A stretch of DNA of 64,000 bases from Streptomyces megasporus (GCF_000718985.1 NZ_JODL01000004.1:124001-188000), one strand, 5' to 3'. Positions 18,994 to 28,188 are shown, numbered from the stretch's first letter. The notes: generated from the sequence alone by a model not told the origin. Translations and numbers: made by a program.

Positions 18994-20235
18994 GTGCAGG
19001 ACTTCTTCGCGGGCCGGTGTGTGCTGGTGGTCTCGACCAACTACGCGCCGGAGCACGCCGGGATCGGCCCGTACTCGACGCAGACGGCCGAGCACCTGGC
19101 CGCCTCGGGCGCCGACACCCACGTGCTCGCCGGGATGCCGCACTACCCGGCGTGGCGCGTGCGCGAGGGCTACCGCGGCAGGTGGCGGATGCGGGAGGTC
19201 CGTGAGGGGGTCGTGGTCCACCGCCGGCGGCACACCGTGCCGGCTCGTCAGACCGCCGTGCGGCGGGGGCTGTTCGAGGCGAGTTTCCTGGCGCACGGCG
19301 TGCTGGCGCCGCCCCCGGTCCGCCCCGATGTGGTGCTCACCCAGATGCCCACCCTGGCCGGGGGCGTGCTGGGCGCCCGGATCGCGCGGCGCGCGGGGGT
19401 GCCGCACGTGGTGGTCGTCCAGGACCTGATGGGCGCGGCGGCCGGGCAGAGCGGGATGCGCGGCGGCGGCCGGGTCGCGGCGGTGACGGGGGGCGTGGAG
19501 GGCCGGGTGCTGCGCTCGGCGACGGTGGTCGCGGTGGTGCACGAGTCGTTCGTCGACCGGGTGACGGCGATGGGCGTGCCGCGCGAGCGGGTGCGGGTGG
19601 TGCCCAACTGGACGCACGTGCGTCCTCCCGCCGGCGACCGCACGTTGACCCGGGCGAGGCTGGGCTGGCCCGAGGACGTCGCCGTCGTCCTCCACTCCGG
19701 CAACATGGGGCTCAAGCAGGGGCTGGAGGTCCTGGTGGAGACCGCCCGGCTCGCCGACCGGGACGGCGGCGGGGTGCGGGTGGTGCTGATGGGCGACGGT
19801 CACCAACGCGAGCGGCTGCGGAAGGCCGCCGTGGGGGTGGAGTCGCTGACCTTCCTGCCGCCCGCGGGCGACGCGGAGTTCCCCGAGGTCCTGGCCGCGG
19901 CGGACGTGCTGGCCGTCACCCAGAAGGCGTCGGTGGTGGACATGAGCCTGCCGTCCAAGCTGACCTCGTACTTCACCGCCGGCCGGCCGGTGGTGGCCTC
20001 CGTCGCCCCCGGCAGCGGCACCGCGCTGGAGGTGGAGCGCTCCGGTGCCGGGGTGGTGGTGGCTCCGGAGGACCCCGAGGCGCTGCTGGCGGCGGTCCGC
20101 TCGCTGGCCGCCGATCCCGGGCGCTGCGCCGAACTGGGCGGACGGGGGCGGGAGTACGTCGAGCGGCGGTTGAGCCGCCAAGCCGGCCTGGCGCGCGTCA
20201 CGGACCTGCTGCGGGAGGCGCTCGACGCCGGGTGA
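18994..20235 (+). CDS. Glycosyltransferase family 4 (WcaI-like)
   Basis: A 413-residue cytoplasmic GT-B glycosyltransferase. The N-terminus VLVVSTNYAPEHAGIGPYST is characteristic of WcaI-like enzymes. The donor-binding C-terminal half has HSGNMGLKQGLE, LMGDGHQRERL and PSKLTSYFTAGRPVVASV, the family's equivalent of the EX7E region. I chose GTG 18994 because GGAGGGGG lies 7 bases upstream; the upstream open frame is antisense to the polymerase. It is divergent from the polymerase and is the only gene of the locus besides fcl and the CDP-alcohol transferase on the plus strand. Its sugar donor is unknown; GDP-fucose is a candidate. Confidence 0.88.
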   Translation: MQDFFAGRCVLVVSTNYAPEHAGIGPYSTQTAEHLAASGADTHVLAGMPHYPAWRVREGYRGRWRMREVREGVVVHRRRHTVPARQTAVRRGLFEASFLAHGVLAPPPVRPDVVLTQMPTLAGGVLGARIARRAGVPHVVVVQDLMGAAAGQSGMRGGGRVAAVTGGVEGRVLRSATVVAVVHESFVDRVTAMGVPRERVRVVPNWTHVRPPAGDRTLTRARLGWPEDVAVVLHSGNMGLKQGLEVLVETARLADRDGGGVRVVLMGDGHQRERLRKAAVGVESLTFLPPAGDAEFPEVLAAADVLAVTQKASVVDMSLPSKLTSYFTAGRPVVASVAPGSGTALEVERSGAGVVVAPEDPEALLAAVRSLAADPGRCAELGGRGREYVERRLSRQAGLARVTDLLREALDAG

Positions 20236-20290
20236 GGGGGCGCCCGAGGGACCGGGCGGCGGGTGACCGGGGCCCGGTGAGCGGCGCGCG

Positions 20291-20306
20291 GGCGGCCTCG
20301 GCCGCC
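20291..20306. terminator. Short hairpin between convergent glycosyltransferases
   Basis: GGCGGC-ctcg-GCCGCC lies inside the 80-base gap and is embedded in a larger imperfect stem (GGTGAGCGG paired loosely with CCGCCCCTCACC). It is a likely but unproven bidirectional terminator. Confidence 0.4.
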
Positions 20307-20315
20307 GACCGCCCC

Positions 20316-21470
20316 TCACCGCGCCCCGGACCGGACGGCGGACCGGTACAGGTCCTCCAGCCGGTCGGTCACGGCGGCGATCGCGTACTCCTCCTCGACG
20401 GCGGCGCGGCCCGCGGCGACGGTCTTCTCCCGCAGCGGACGGTCCGCCAGCAGGCGCAGCACCGCCTCGGCGAGCCGTTCGGGCGTCCCGTCGGTGACGG
20501 CGGCGGCCCCGCGCCGCTCCAGGTCGGCGGCGATGCCGCACCGGTCGGTGCACACCACGGGCGTGCCCGCGGCCAGCGCCTCCAGCACGCTCATCGGGAA
20601 CGGCTCGTCCACACTGGGCAGGACGTACACGGTGGCGCGGGCCAGGCGCCGCAGGGCGGCGGCGTGGTCCAGCGGCCCGCCGTACTCCACCGCTCCCGCC
20701 AGGCCCTCGGCCTCGATCAGCCGGCGCACCTCCGCCAGCCGTCCCTCGTCCGCGCCGTGGAGGGTGAAGCGGGTCAGGGGGCGCTCGCGGCGCACCAGCG
20801 CGGCCATCCGGACGAACGCCTCGGGACGCTTGCGGGGGTGGAGCCGGGCGAGGAAGAGCACGTCCTCCTCCTCGGGCTCACCGCGTTCGTCGTGCTCGTC
20901 GCGTTCGTCGCCCTCCCCGCCCGAAGGGCGCACGCCGTTGGGCAGTCGGACCGGTGGCGGGCCGTCCGGCCCCAGCACCTCGCGCAGTCCGGCCTCCTCC
21001 GAGTCGGTCAGGGCCAGAACGGCGTGCGCCCGGCGCAGCAGGGGGACGTGGCAGCGGTCGAAGAGGCGGACCGCGATCGAGCGGCGGGGCTGGATCATGC
21101 CGTGCGTCTGCGCCACGAAGGGGCGACGGCGCAGGACGGCCACGGCGAGCGCCGCGAGGGAGACCAGGTCGCGTCCGGCGTGGACGTGCACCACGTCGGC
21201 CCGGCCCGTCAGCCGCCACAGGGTGAGGGCGAGACGGGGGTGGAACAGGCCCAGGAACCCCTGGCCGGGTACGAACGCGCGGGCCCGGTGGGCGCGCAGC
21301 GGGACGCCGTCCACGGTGGGCGGAGGCGGCGCCGCGCCGCGCCACAGCGACACCAGGGCGGTCTCGTGGCCGCGGGCGGCGAGTTCGCTCAACTGGCCCG
21401 TGGCCACGCTCACCGGGCCGCCGTACGCCCCGTCGTCGCCGACCAGGGTGACGGTGTGGAGGATCCTCAC
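20316..21470 (-). CDS. Glycosyltransferase family 4
   Basis: A 384-residue GT-B glycosyltransferase. It opens [20 protein letters not shown] and in the C-terminal domain has FLARLHPRKRPE and EPFPMSVLEALAAGTPVV, the EX7E motif of retaining GT4 enzymes. An acidic Asp/Glu/Arg insert (GDERDEHDERGEPEEED) lies between the two lobes near residue 205; it is unusual and probably a flexible linker. GTG 21470 has GGAGG upstream and overlaps the acetyltransferase stop (GTGA). The gene is the third of a coupled run: gmd, acetyltransferase, glycosyltransferase. Confidence 0.87.
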   Translation of the reverse strand: MRILHTVTLVGDDGAYGGPVSVATGQLSELAARGHETALVSLWRGAAPPPPTVDGVPLRAHRARAFVPGQGFLGLFHPRLALTLWRLTGRADVVHVHAGRDLVSLAALAVAVLRRRPFVAQTHGMIQPRRSIAVRLFDRCHVPLLRRAHAVLALTDSEEAGLREVLGPDGPPPVRLPNGVRPSGGEGDERDEHDERGEPEEEDVLFLARLHPRKRPEAFVRMAALVRRERPLTRFTLHGADEGRLAEVRRLIEAEGLAGAVEYGGPLDHAAALRRLARATVYVLPSVDEPFPMSVLEALAAGTPVVCTDRCGIAADLERRGAAAVTDGTPERLAEAVLRLLADRPLREKTVAAGRAAVEEEYAIAAVTDRLEDLYRSAVRSGAR

Positions 21471-22003
21471 CGGGCGCCTCCGGTGGTGTGCACGGCTCCG
21501 GGGGGCAGGTCGCGGTGCGCGACCGCCCCGGCGCCGACCACCGCGCCCGCCCCGACGGTGACGCCGCGCAGGACGAGGGCGCGGGCGGCCACCCACGCGC
21601 CGCGTTCCAGGCGGATCGGCGCGTTGTCGAACTCGAAGGTGGGCGAGCGGCGCTGGTGGCTTCCGGTGCACAGCACCGCCTCCTGGGAGACGCACACGTC
21701 GCTGTCGATCGTGATGGGCTCCAGGTTGATCAGCCAGGCGCCCTCGCCGATCCAGACGTCGTCGCCGATCGTCAGCTTCCACGGCCACTGCACGCGCACC
21801 CGGTGCCGGATGAGGACCCGCTTCCCCACGCGCGCGCCGAAGGCCCTCAGCAGCGCGGGGCGCCAGCGCGGCGGGAACCACCACTTGACGAACAGCAGGT
21901 TGAGCGCGGCGAACCAGGCGGCCTGGGCGAGCAGGCCGCGCTGTTTGTCGTAGCCGGCGCCGGTGAAGCCGCGCAGCCGGCGCTCCTCGGCCGGGGCGCT
22001 CAC
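21467..22003 (-). CDS. WcaF-like sugar O-acetyltransferase
   Basis: A 178-residue left-handed beta-helix acetyltransferase, of the kind that acetylates fucose in colanic acid. Hexapeptide repeats run from about residue 60 to 170 (for example [40 protein letters not shown]). A conserved CTGSH segment probably holds the catalytic His. Start GTG 22003 overlaps the gmd stop by four bases, and its own stop overlaps the glycosyltransferase start. The coupling to gmd makes an O-acetylated fucose or related sugar a reasonable guess. Confidence 0.87.
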   Translation of the reverse strand: MSAPAEERRLRGFTGAGYDKQRGLLAQAAWFAALNLLFVKWWFPPRWRPALLRAFGARVGKRVLIRHRVRVQWPWKLTIGDDVWIGEGAWLINLEPITIDSDVCVSQEAVLCTGSHQRRSPTFEFDNAPIRLERGAWVAARALVLRGVTVGAGAVVGAGAVAHRDLPPGAVHTTGGAR

Positions 22004-23013
22004 CGGTCCACCCGCACGTGCCGTCCGGACAGTTCGGCCTCCAACTGCCGGATGTCGGCCTCGACCATGATCCGGGCCAGCTCGTCGTAGTGGACCTTCG
22101 GGCTCCAGTCCAGCAGCCGCTCCGCCTTGGAGGCGTCGCCGATCAGGGCGTCCACCTCGGTGGGACGCTCGTACTTGGGGTCGTGGCGGACGTAACGCTC
22201 CCAGTCCAGGCCGACGGTGCCGAACGCGGCGTCGAGGAAGTCCCGGACGGTGGCGGCCACCCCGGTGGCCACCACGTAGTCGTCGGGTTCGTCGCGCTGG
22301 AGCATGCGCCACATGGCCTCGACGTACTCGGGCGCGTAGCCCCAGTCGCGGACGGCGTCGAGGTTGCCCAGGTACAGGTGCTCCTGGAGGCCCGCTTGGA
22401 TGCGGGCGACGGCGCGGGTGATCTTGCGGGTGACGAAGGTCTCGCCGCGCCTCGGGCTCTCGTGGTTGAAGAGGATGCCGTTGACGGCGTGCATGCCGTA
22501 CGCCTCGCGGTAGTTGACGGTGGCCCAGTACGCCATCACCTTGGCGCAGCCGTACGGGCTGCGGGGATGGAACGGCGTGGTCTCGTTCTGCGGCGGCGGG
22601 GTGGAGCCGAACATCTCGGAGGACGACGCCTGGTACAGCCGGGTCTCCACACCACTGGCGCGGACGGCCTCCAACAGCCGCAGGGCGCCCAGACCGGTCA
22701 CGTCGCCGGTGTACAGCGGGGCGTCGAAGGAGACGCGGACGTGGGACTGCGCGCCCAGGTTGTACACCTCGTCCGGCCGCACGTCGCGCAGCAGGTTCAC
22801 CAGCGCCACCCCGTCGGACAGGTCGGCGTGGTGCAGCACCAGCCGCCGGTCGGGGGTGTGCGGGTCCTCGTAGATGTGGTCGATGCGTTCGGTGTTGAAG
22901 CTGGACGAGCGTCTCATCAGGCCGTGCACGGTGTAGCCCTTGCCCAGCAGCAGTTCGGCCAGGTACGAGCCGTCCTGTCCGGTGACGCCCGTGATCACAG
23001 CGGTGCGCGCCAT
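22000..23013 (-). CDS. gmd: GDP-mannose 4,6-dehydratase
   Basis: A 337-residue NADP-dependent short-chain dehydrogenase that converts GDP-mannose to GDP-4-keto-6-deoxymannose. The cofactor loop is [10 protein letters not shown] (residues 9-18). The catalytic residues are in SSSEMFG and YGCAKVMA (YxxxK). [18 protein letters not shown] and the YVVATG segment are strongly diagnostic for GMD. A purine-rich GAGGGGGG precedes the ATG. The product is the substrate of the fucose synthase encoded divergently 118 bases away. Confidence 0.96.
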   Translation of the reverse strand: MARTAVITGVTGQDGSYLAELLLGKGYTVHGLMRRSSSFNTERIDHIYEDPHTPDRRLVLHHADLSDGVALVNLLRDVRPDEVYNLGAQSHVRVSFDAPLYTGDVTGLGALRLLEAVRASGVETRLYQASSSEMFGSTPPPQNETTPFHPRSPYGCAKVMAYWATVNYREAYGMHAVNGILFNHESPRRGETFVTRKITRAVARIQAGLQEHLYLGNLDAVRDWGYAPEYVEAMWRMLQRDEPDDYVVATGVAATVRDFLDAAFGTVGLDWERYVRHDPKYERPTEVDALIGDASKAERLLDWSPKVHYDELARIMVEADIRQLEAELSGRHVRVDR

Positions 23014-23030
23014 GGTGCCCCCCTCGGAAG

Positions 23031-23070
23031 GTCGCCGCCGGTGCCCGTCCGTTCGGAGACCGGCGGCGAC
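23031..23070. promoter_or_regulatory. Inverted repeat in the gmd/fcl divergent region
   Basis: Perfect 11-bp arms GTCGCCGCCGG (23031-23041) and CCGGCGGCGAC (23060-23070) with an 18-base spacer lie 18 bases before the gmd start. This could be a leader hairpin of gmd or an operator acting on both genes. Confidence 0.5.
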
Positions 23071-23131
23071 AACTGGTCGTATTTCATGAGATGTACGACG
23101 GGTTCGGTCCGTCCCTGGCAGAATCCGCGCC

Positions 23132-24094
23132 ATGGACGACCTGCTGCCTCCGCCCGCCCGCGTCTTCGTCGCGGGGCACCGCGGTCTGGTCGGCTCCGCC
23201 GTGGCCCGGCGGCTGTCCGACCGGGGCTACACGGTGCTGACCCGTACGCGCGCCGAACTCGACCTGCGCGACGGCGCCGCCACCGCCGCGTACCTGCGCG
23301 ACACCCGTCCCGACGCCGTGGTCCTGGCCGCCGCGCGGGTGGGCGGGATCATGGCCAACAGCACGTATCCCGTGCCGTTCCTGGAGGACAACCTCCGCAT
23401 CCAGCTCGGCGTGGTCTCCGGCGCCCACGCCGCCGGGGTACGGCGGCTGCTCTTCCTCGGGTCGAGCTGCATCTACCCCCGGCACGCCGACCAGCCGATC
23501 ACCGAGGACGCCCTGCTGACCGGCCCGTTGGAGCCGACGAACCAGGCGTACGCCATCGCCAAGATCGCCGGCATCGTCCAGATCCAGTCCTACCGGCGGC
23601 AGTTCGGCGCCTCCTTCGTCTCGGCGATGCCGACCAACCTCTACGGGCCGGGCGACAACTTCGACCCGGAGACCTCCCACGTCCTGCCCGCGCTCGTGCG
23701 GCGCTTCCACGAGGCGAGACAGAAGGGCCTGGACGAGGTCGTGCTGTGGGGCACCGGCACACCGCGCCGCGAGTTCCTGCACGTCAACGACCTGGCCGCC
23801 GCCTGTGAGGTGCTGCTGCGCCGCTACGACGGCGACGAGCCGGTCAACGTCGGCTGCGGCGAGGACCTGACGATCCGCGAACTGGCCGAACTGGTCGCCT
23901 CGGTGGTGGGGTACGAGGGCCGGATCGCCTTCGACTCCACCAGGCCCGACGGCACTCCGCGCAAGCTGCTCGACACCACTCGGATCCGTTCGCTGGGATG
24001 GTCCCCCTCGATCGCTCTCGCCGAGGGCGTCGCCGCGACCTACCGCGCCTGGCGGGACGCCCCGGAGTCGGGCCGGGCGCCGGAGTCGGTCTGA
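23132..24094 (+). CDS. fcl: GDP-L-fucose synthase
   Basis: A 320-residue epimerase/reductase that makes GDP-L-fucose from the GMD product. The cofactor loop is [10 protein letters not shown] (residues 15-24). The catalytic set is in FLGSSCIYP and YAIAKIAG, with the invariant [12 protein letters not shown] later. The ATG at 23132 has no ribosome binding site, but CAGAAT lies a few bases upstream and could be a -10, so a leaderless message is possible. With gmd it completes GDP-fucose synthesis from GDP-mannose. Confidence 0.96.
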   Translation: MDDLLPPPARVFVAGHRGLVGSAVARRLSDRGYTVLTRTRAELDLRDGAATAAYLRDTRPDAVVLAAARVGGIMANSTYPVPFLEDNLRIQLGVVSGAHAAGVRRLLFLGSSCIYPRHADQPITEDALLTGPLEPTNQAYAIAKIAGIVQIQSYRRQFGASFVSAMPTNLYGPGDNFDPETSHVLPALVRRFHEARQKGLDEVVLWGTGTPRREFLHVNDLAAACEVLLRRYDGDEPVNVGCGEDLTIRELAELVASVVGYEGRIAFDSTRPDGTPRKLLDTTRIRSLGWSPSIALAEGVAATYRAWRDAPESGRAPESV

Positions 24095-24125
24095 GCGGTC
24101 CGGGCCGACCGGGCCGCGTCCGGGG

Positions 24126-25631
24126 CTAGTAGGCGCCACGGCCGCTCACCACGGCTCGGAGGGTACGGGCCAGGACGTCGATGTCGCGGGCGTACGACCA
24201 GTTGTCCACGTAGTTCAGGTCGAGCGCGACGGTCTCCTCCCAGGACAGGTCGGACCGTCCGCCGACCTGCCAGACCCCGGTGAGGCCGGGCCTGACGGAC
24301 AGCCTCCGCAGTTCGGTGGTGTCGTAGCGCTCCACCTCCTCGGGGAGCGGCGGGCGCGGCCCGACCAGCGACATGTGGCCGACCAGCACGTTGTAGAGCT
24401 GGGGCAGTTCGTCCAGGGAGGAGCGGCGCAGGAAGCGTCCCAGGCGGGTGACCCTGGGGTCCCGACGCATCTTGAACATCGCCCCGTCGTGTTCGTTCGC
24501 CGTCTCCAGCTCGGGGCGCATCCGGTCGGCGGCGGCCACCATCGTGCGGAACTTCCACATCCGGAACGTCGTCCCGTTCCGGCCGACGCGGACCTGCCGG
24601 TAGAGCGCGGGGCCCGGGGAGGAGAGCCGGACGGCGACCGCCACCGCCGCCAACAGGGGGGCGAGGAGCACGGTCAGCAGCAGGGCCCCCACCGTGTCGG
24701 TGGCCCGCTTGAGCAGCATCGGCAGCCCTCGGCGTGGCGCGGGATCGACGTGCAGCACGGTCATTCCCGCGGCCTCGGCCGGCCGTAATCGGTGCCGCGC
24801 GACCTCGATCAGGCCGGGGACGACGGCCAGGTCGCGGCCGTCGTCGTGGAGCGCCCAGGCCAGGCGGCGCAGCCGCTCCCCCGACATCGCCGCTCCGGGG
24901 ACGACGAGGACCAGGTCGGCGTCGAGGCCGGCGGCGCACCGCAGGACCGTCCCGGCGCCGTCGTCGTCCACCCGGTCGCCGCCGACGCCGCCGTCGAGGG
25001 GCAGTCGGGCGGTCGTGGGCGGCGCCGGGACGGTGTCGCCGTCCCCGATCACGCAACTGCCGACCACCACGTACGGGCCGTCGGTGCGCGTGCCCATCCG
25101 CGCCAGGAGGTCCCCGACGGCCTCCGGTTCCCCCACCACCAGCACCCGCCGCAGGCCCCGGGCGTCGCGTCGCAGGGACAGGGTGTGGCGGAACATCACC
25201 TTGCGGTGGACGGCGGTCAACACCAGGCACGGCAACAGCGCGGGAACCCAGGCGGCGACCGAGACCTCGGCCCGCACCGTGACGCACACGGCGGCGAGCA
25301 CGCCCAGCATCACCAGCCAGTCGCGGACGACCGGCAGCACGGCCCCGCTCTCCCCCAGGACGTCGGCGGCGTAGCGGCGGCGCAGCGCCCCGGTCGACGA
25401 CCACACCAGGCCGACCAGCACACCGGTCCACAGCGGATGCGGTCGGCCCGTCAGGGCGCACAGCGCGCCGACCGGCGCGGAGGCCCCCAGCACGTCCACC
25501 GTCAGGGCCACCGGAAGGCGCCACTCCGCCTCCGGCCCCCTCCTCCCCCTTCGCTCGCGTGCCCGGACACGGAACGGTTCGGCCAACTCCGCGGGCGACT
25601 CGATGACCCGCGATCCGGCAGCTTCGGACAA
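24126..25631 (-). CDS. WbaP/CpsE-type undecaprenyl-phosphate sugar-1-phosphate transferase
   Basis: A 501-residue initiating transferase that links the first sugar-1-phosphate to undecaprenyl phosphate. About four N-terminal helices lead into a Rossmann-like middle domain. The catalytic C-terminal domain has RMWKFRTM, SSLDELPQLYNVL, MSLVGPRPP and RPGLTGVWQVGGRS. The start is uncertain. I prefer TTG 25631, with GGGGGGCAAAGGGG upstream, over TTG 25679, which has no ribosome binding site. It lies convergent to fcl at the end of the polysaccharide locus and provides its entry reaction. Confidence 0.92.
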   Translation of the reverse strand: MSEAAGSRVIESPAELAEPFRVRARERRGRRGPEAEWRLPVALTVDVLGASAPVGALCALTGRPHPLWTGVLVGLVWSSTGALRRRYAADVLGESGAVLPVVRDWLVMLGVLAAVCVTVRAEVSVAAWVPALLPCLVLTAVHRKVMFRHTLSLRRDARGLRRVLVVGEPEAVGDLLARMGTRTDGPYVVVGSCVIGDGDTVPAPPTTARLPLDGGVGGDRVDDDGAGTVLRCAAGLDADLVLVVPGAAMSGERLRRLAWALHDDGRDLAVVPGLIEVARHRLRPAEAAGMTVLHVDPAPRRGLPMLLKRATDTVGALLLTVLLAPLLAAVAVAVRLSSPGPALYRQVRVGRNGTTFRMWKFRTMVAAADRMRPELETANEHDGAMFKMRRDPRVTRLGRFLRRSSLDELPQLYNVLVGHMSLVGPRPPLPEEVERYDTTELRRLSVRPGLTGVWQVGGRSDLSWEETVALDLNYVDNWSYARDIDVLARTLRAVVSGRGAY

Positions 25632-25867
25632 CCCCTTTGCCCCCCTACTCGGTCGTGCGCACCTTCCTCCCCCGCGCAACCGACGGCACCGACGGCGCCG
25701 GTCGTGCGGTCGCCTCCGTACCGAGAGTGAAGACTAGAACACAGTTGTGCGTTTCGCTGCTGTTTACCCAAGGTGTGACCGACCACGACGCGCGGTTCAC
25801 ACGGTGCCCGGCGCGACGGCGCCGGCCGCCTCGGACGTCCTGTGCGGCCCTACTCCGTCCTACCGTC

Positions 25868-26494
25868 CTACGCCGTCCCGTACGCCTCGCCGCCCAGCTC
25901 CAGCCGGGCGGTTCCGGCCGTGGCGTCGGCGAGCCAGGCGCGGAACCCGTCGACCTCGGCCTCGGGCAGCCCGACCTCGATGGCGACCTCGGCCCCGTAG
26001 TGGACGCCGCGCACGTCCCGCCCGCCGGTGCGCAGGTCGTTCTCGATCCGGCCCGCCCGCTGGTGGTCCACCGTGACCGTCACCAGCCTCATCCGCCGCC
26101 GGACGACGGTGCCCACGGCGTCCAGGGCCTCGCCGACCGCGCCGCCGTAGGCGCGGATCAGCCCGCCCGCGCCCAGCTTCACCCCGCCGAAGTACCGCGT
26201 GACGACCGCCGCGACATAGCGGACGTCGCGCCGCAGCAGCATCTGGAGCATGGGCGTCCCGGCCGTCCCGCCGGGCTCCCCGTCGTCGTTCGCCTTCTGC
26301 ACCCCGGCGTCGGCGCCGATGACGTAGGCCCAGCAGTTGTGGGTGGCGTCCGCGTACCGGGCGCGGATCCGGGCGACGAACGCCTGCGCCTCCTCCTCGG
26401 TGGCGACGGGCGCCAGCGAGCAGATGAAGCGCGACCGGTTCACCTCGGTCTCGTGGACGCCCTCGCCCGCCACCGTCACATACTGCTCCCGCAC
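25868..26494 (-). CDS. YigZ/IMPACT family protein
   Basis: A 208-residue protein of the YigZ family. The N-terminal UPF0029/IMPACT domain has NRSRFIC, DDGEPGGTAGTPML and VTRYFGGVKLGAGGL, which are highly conserved. The C-terminal DUF1949-like domain is present. The start codon is GTG. Family members are linked to translation and to stress responses in eukaryotic homologues, but the bacterial role is not settled. The gene stands alone between the polysaccharide locus and a divergent CoA-binding protein. Confidence 0.9.
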   Translation of the reverse strand: MREQYVTVAGEGVHETEVNRSRFICSLAPVATEEEAQAFVARIRARYADATHNCWAYVIGADAGVQKANDDGEPGGTAGTPMLQMLLRRDVRYVAAVVTRYFGGVKLGAGGLIRAYGGAVGEALDAVGTVVRRRMRLVTVTVDHQRAGRIENDLRTGGRDVRGVHYGAEVAIEVGLPEAEVDGFRAWLADATAGTARLELGGEAYGTA

Positions 26495-26631
26495 CCGGCC
26501 CAGCCTAGATCAGCTTCCCGGCTCCGGCTCCCGCGCCCTCCCCCGACGGGCTCCGTCCGGCCGTCGGCAGGCCCGCCGGCGTCCACGCGTCCACCGGGAA
26601 TGGCCCGGCCGGGACCCCGGTTGACCTGAAC

Positions 26632-27039
26632 ATGTACGCAGACACAGAGACGGTCCGCAGGATCCTGACCGAGACCGGCGACACCTGGGCCGTGGTCGGC
26701 CTGTCGTCCAACCGCGACCGCGCCGCCTGGGGCGTGGCCCGGGTGCTCCAGCGCTTCGGCAAGCGGATCGTGCCCGTCCACCCCAAGGCCGAGACGGTGC
26801 ACGGCGAGAAGGGCTACGCCTCCCTGGCCGAGATCCCCTTCCCGGTGGACGTGGTGGACGTGTTCGTCAACTCCGCCCTGGCGGGCGGCGTCGCGGACGA
26901 GGCGGTGGCGATCGGGGCGAAGGCCGTCTGGTTCCAGCTCGACGTGATCGACGAGGCGGCGTACGAGCGCGTCCGCGCCGCCGGGCTGGACATGGTGATG
27001 GACCGCTGCCCGGCCATCGAGATCCCGAAGCTGGGTTGA
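26632..27039 (+). CDS. CoA-binding domain protein (YccU-like)
   Basis: A 135-residue single-domain protein with a Rossmann fold that binds CoA. Signatures are WAVVGLSSNRDRAAWGVARVL (start of the fold, residues ~19-38), RIVPVHPKAE, and DRCPAIEIPKLG at the very end. It is divergent from the yigZ-like gene and convergent with a hypothetical gene. Homologues are widespread and soluble. The exact role is unknown. Confidence 0.92.
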   Translation: MYADTETVRRILTETGDTWAVVGLSSNRDRAAWGVARVLQRFGKRIVPVHPKAETVHGEKGYASLAEIPFPVDVVDVFVNSALAGGVADEAVAIGAKAVWFQLDVIDEAAYERVRAAGLDMVMDRCPAIEIPKLG

Positions 27040-27051
27040 ACGGCGGCGGCA

Positions 27052-27089
27052 CGGCGGCGGTCCGGCGGAACGCGCCCGGACCGCCGCCG
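27052..27089. terminator. Bidirectional hairpin between convergent genes
   Basis: Perfect 14-bp arms CGGCGGCGGTCCGG and its complement with a 10-base loop fill the 63-base gap between the CoA-binding gene and the convergent hypothetical gene. Confidence 0.7.
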
Positions 27090-27102
27090 CGCCGCGCACG
27101 GA

Positions 27103-27480
27103 TCACCCGTCCGAGTAGCTGAGCTCTCCCAGCGTCCAGCTACTGACCTCGTCGATGGCGACGCGGTACATCCCGCCGGTGTCGGGAAGGCCGTAGCTGC
27201 CCTGGAGGATGCGGGCGAGGTGCAGGTGCAGGTGGGTGGGCCGGGAGCGTTCCCCGCTGCGGCGGGCGTCCGCCCCGGAGGGCTCGAACAGCTCCGCGAA
27301 CGGCTTCAGCCGTTCGGAATCCCGCAGGACCTCGGCCACTCGCGCCTTCCAAACCGCCTCGGGCGCCAGCCTGCCGGTGATGACCGCGCCGGGCACCACG
27401 ACGGTCAGAGGCATCTGGTTGCTCTGCTCGGTCTCCACCTTCTCGGCGATGTCGACGAGCAGGTCATCGTGGATCGACAT
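27103..27480 (-). CDS. Conserved-looking hypothetical protein
   Basis: I do not recognise the family. The 125-residue protein is soluble and mildly acidic, with no signal peptide or membrane helix. The middle has VVVPGAVITGRLAPEA, a beta-rich stretch, and the end has YRVAIDEVSSWTLGELSY. The overall look is of a small two-layer alpha/beta protein. The ATG has no ribosome binding site, but TACTCT lies 6 bases upstream and fits a -10, so it may be leaderless. If so, the 50-bp palindrome at 27501-27550 covers its -35 region. Coding statistics look normal for the window. Confidence 0.7.
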   Translation of the reverse strand: MSIHDDLLVDIAEKVETEQSNQMPLTVVVPGAVITGRLAPEAVWKARVAEVLRDSERLKPFAELFEPSGADARRSGERSRPTHLHLHLARILQGSYGLPDTGGMYRVAIDEVSSWTLGELSYSDG

Positions 27481-27500
27481 GCGGGCAGAGTAGCGCTCCC

Positions 27501-27550
27501 GGGCGTTCCGGTCGCCTGAGCCGGCGCCGGCTCAGGCGACCGGAACGCCC
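27501..27550. promoter_or_regulatory. Perfect 50-bp palindrome
   Basis: Two 25-bp arms, mirror images with no spacer, meet at CCGGC|GCCGG. The right arm includes the last codons and stop of the YbaK-like gene; the left arm reaches to 21 bases from the start of the hypothetical gene. It could terminate the YbaK transcript, or bind a regulator over the promoter of the next gene. Confidence 0.85.
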
Positions 27551-28092
27551 AGCCCCTCCAGCACCCGCGCGCCGGGCAGGTGGGCGAGGAGCTTGCCGGG
27601 GACCAGCAGTTTGCCGCGGCGGCGCCCGCTGCCGACGACGACGTACTCGGCGTCGGCCACGGCCGCGTCGACCAGCAGCGGCCAGTCCTCGGGCAGACCG
27701 ATCGGGGTGATGCCGCCGTACTCCATGCCGGACTCGTCGACGGCCGTCTCCATGGGGGCGAAGGAGGCCTTGCGGGCGCCCAGTTCGCGCCGGACCAGGC
27801 GGTTGACGTCGGCACGGGTGTGGGCGAGGATCACGCAGGCGGCGAGGGTGGTCTCCTGGCCCCGACGGCCGGCGACGACCACGCAGTTGGCCGACAGCTC
27901 CGGTGGGATGGCGTGGACCTCGCAGAAACGGGCGGTGTCGGCGTCGTCCGGGTCGCTGTCCACGTAGACGACGCCGTCGGCGGGGACGGGCCCGCGCAGC
28001 GCGGCGACGACGGGCGGGGGCAGCAGGTCGAGCTTGTCGGTCACCGGCCAGGCGTCGGTGAACTCTCCGATGGGCGCACGCATGCTCCGCAC
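27532..28092 (-). CDS. YbaK/aminoacyl-tRNA deacylase family protein
   Basis: A 186-residue protein of the YbaK/ProX fold, which usually hydrolyses mischarged aminoacyl-tRNA in trans. The core contains CVVVAGRRGQETTLAACVIL (residues ~70-89), ADVNRLVRRELGARKASF and MEYGGITPIGLPEDWP, all normal for the family. The start is either GTG 28092 or ATG 28083; I took 28092 because GGGG lies at a better distance. The final codons form one arm of the 50-bp palindrome. Confidence 0.88.
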   Translation of the reverse strand: MRSMRAPIGEFTDAWPVTDKLDLLPPPVVAALRGPVPADGVVYVDSDPDDADTARFCEVHAIPPELSANCVVVAGRRGQETTLAACVILAHTRADVNRLVRRELGARKASFAPMETAVDESGMEYGGITPIGLPEDWPLLVDAAVADAEYVVVGSGRRRGKLLVPGKLLAHLPGARVLEGLGVPVA

Positions 28093-28188
28093 GCTAGCAG
28101 CCCCGTGGGCGGGCCCGCCGGACGACCGGGAGCCCGGTGCGCGGGGTCGGCGCGGCGGCGCGAAAGCCCCCCGGACGCCGCCCGGACA

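Noticed and set aside
24126..25679. The longer TTG start of the initiating transferase
   Set aside because: No ribosome binding site and an Arg/Gly-rich extra 16 residues; TTG 25631 is better but not certain.
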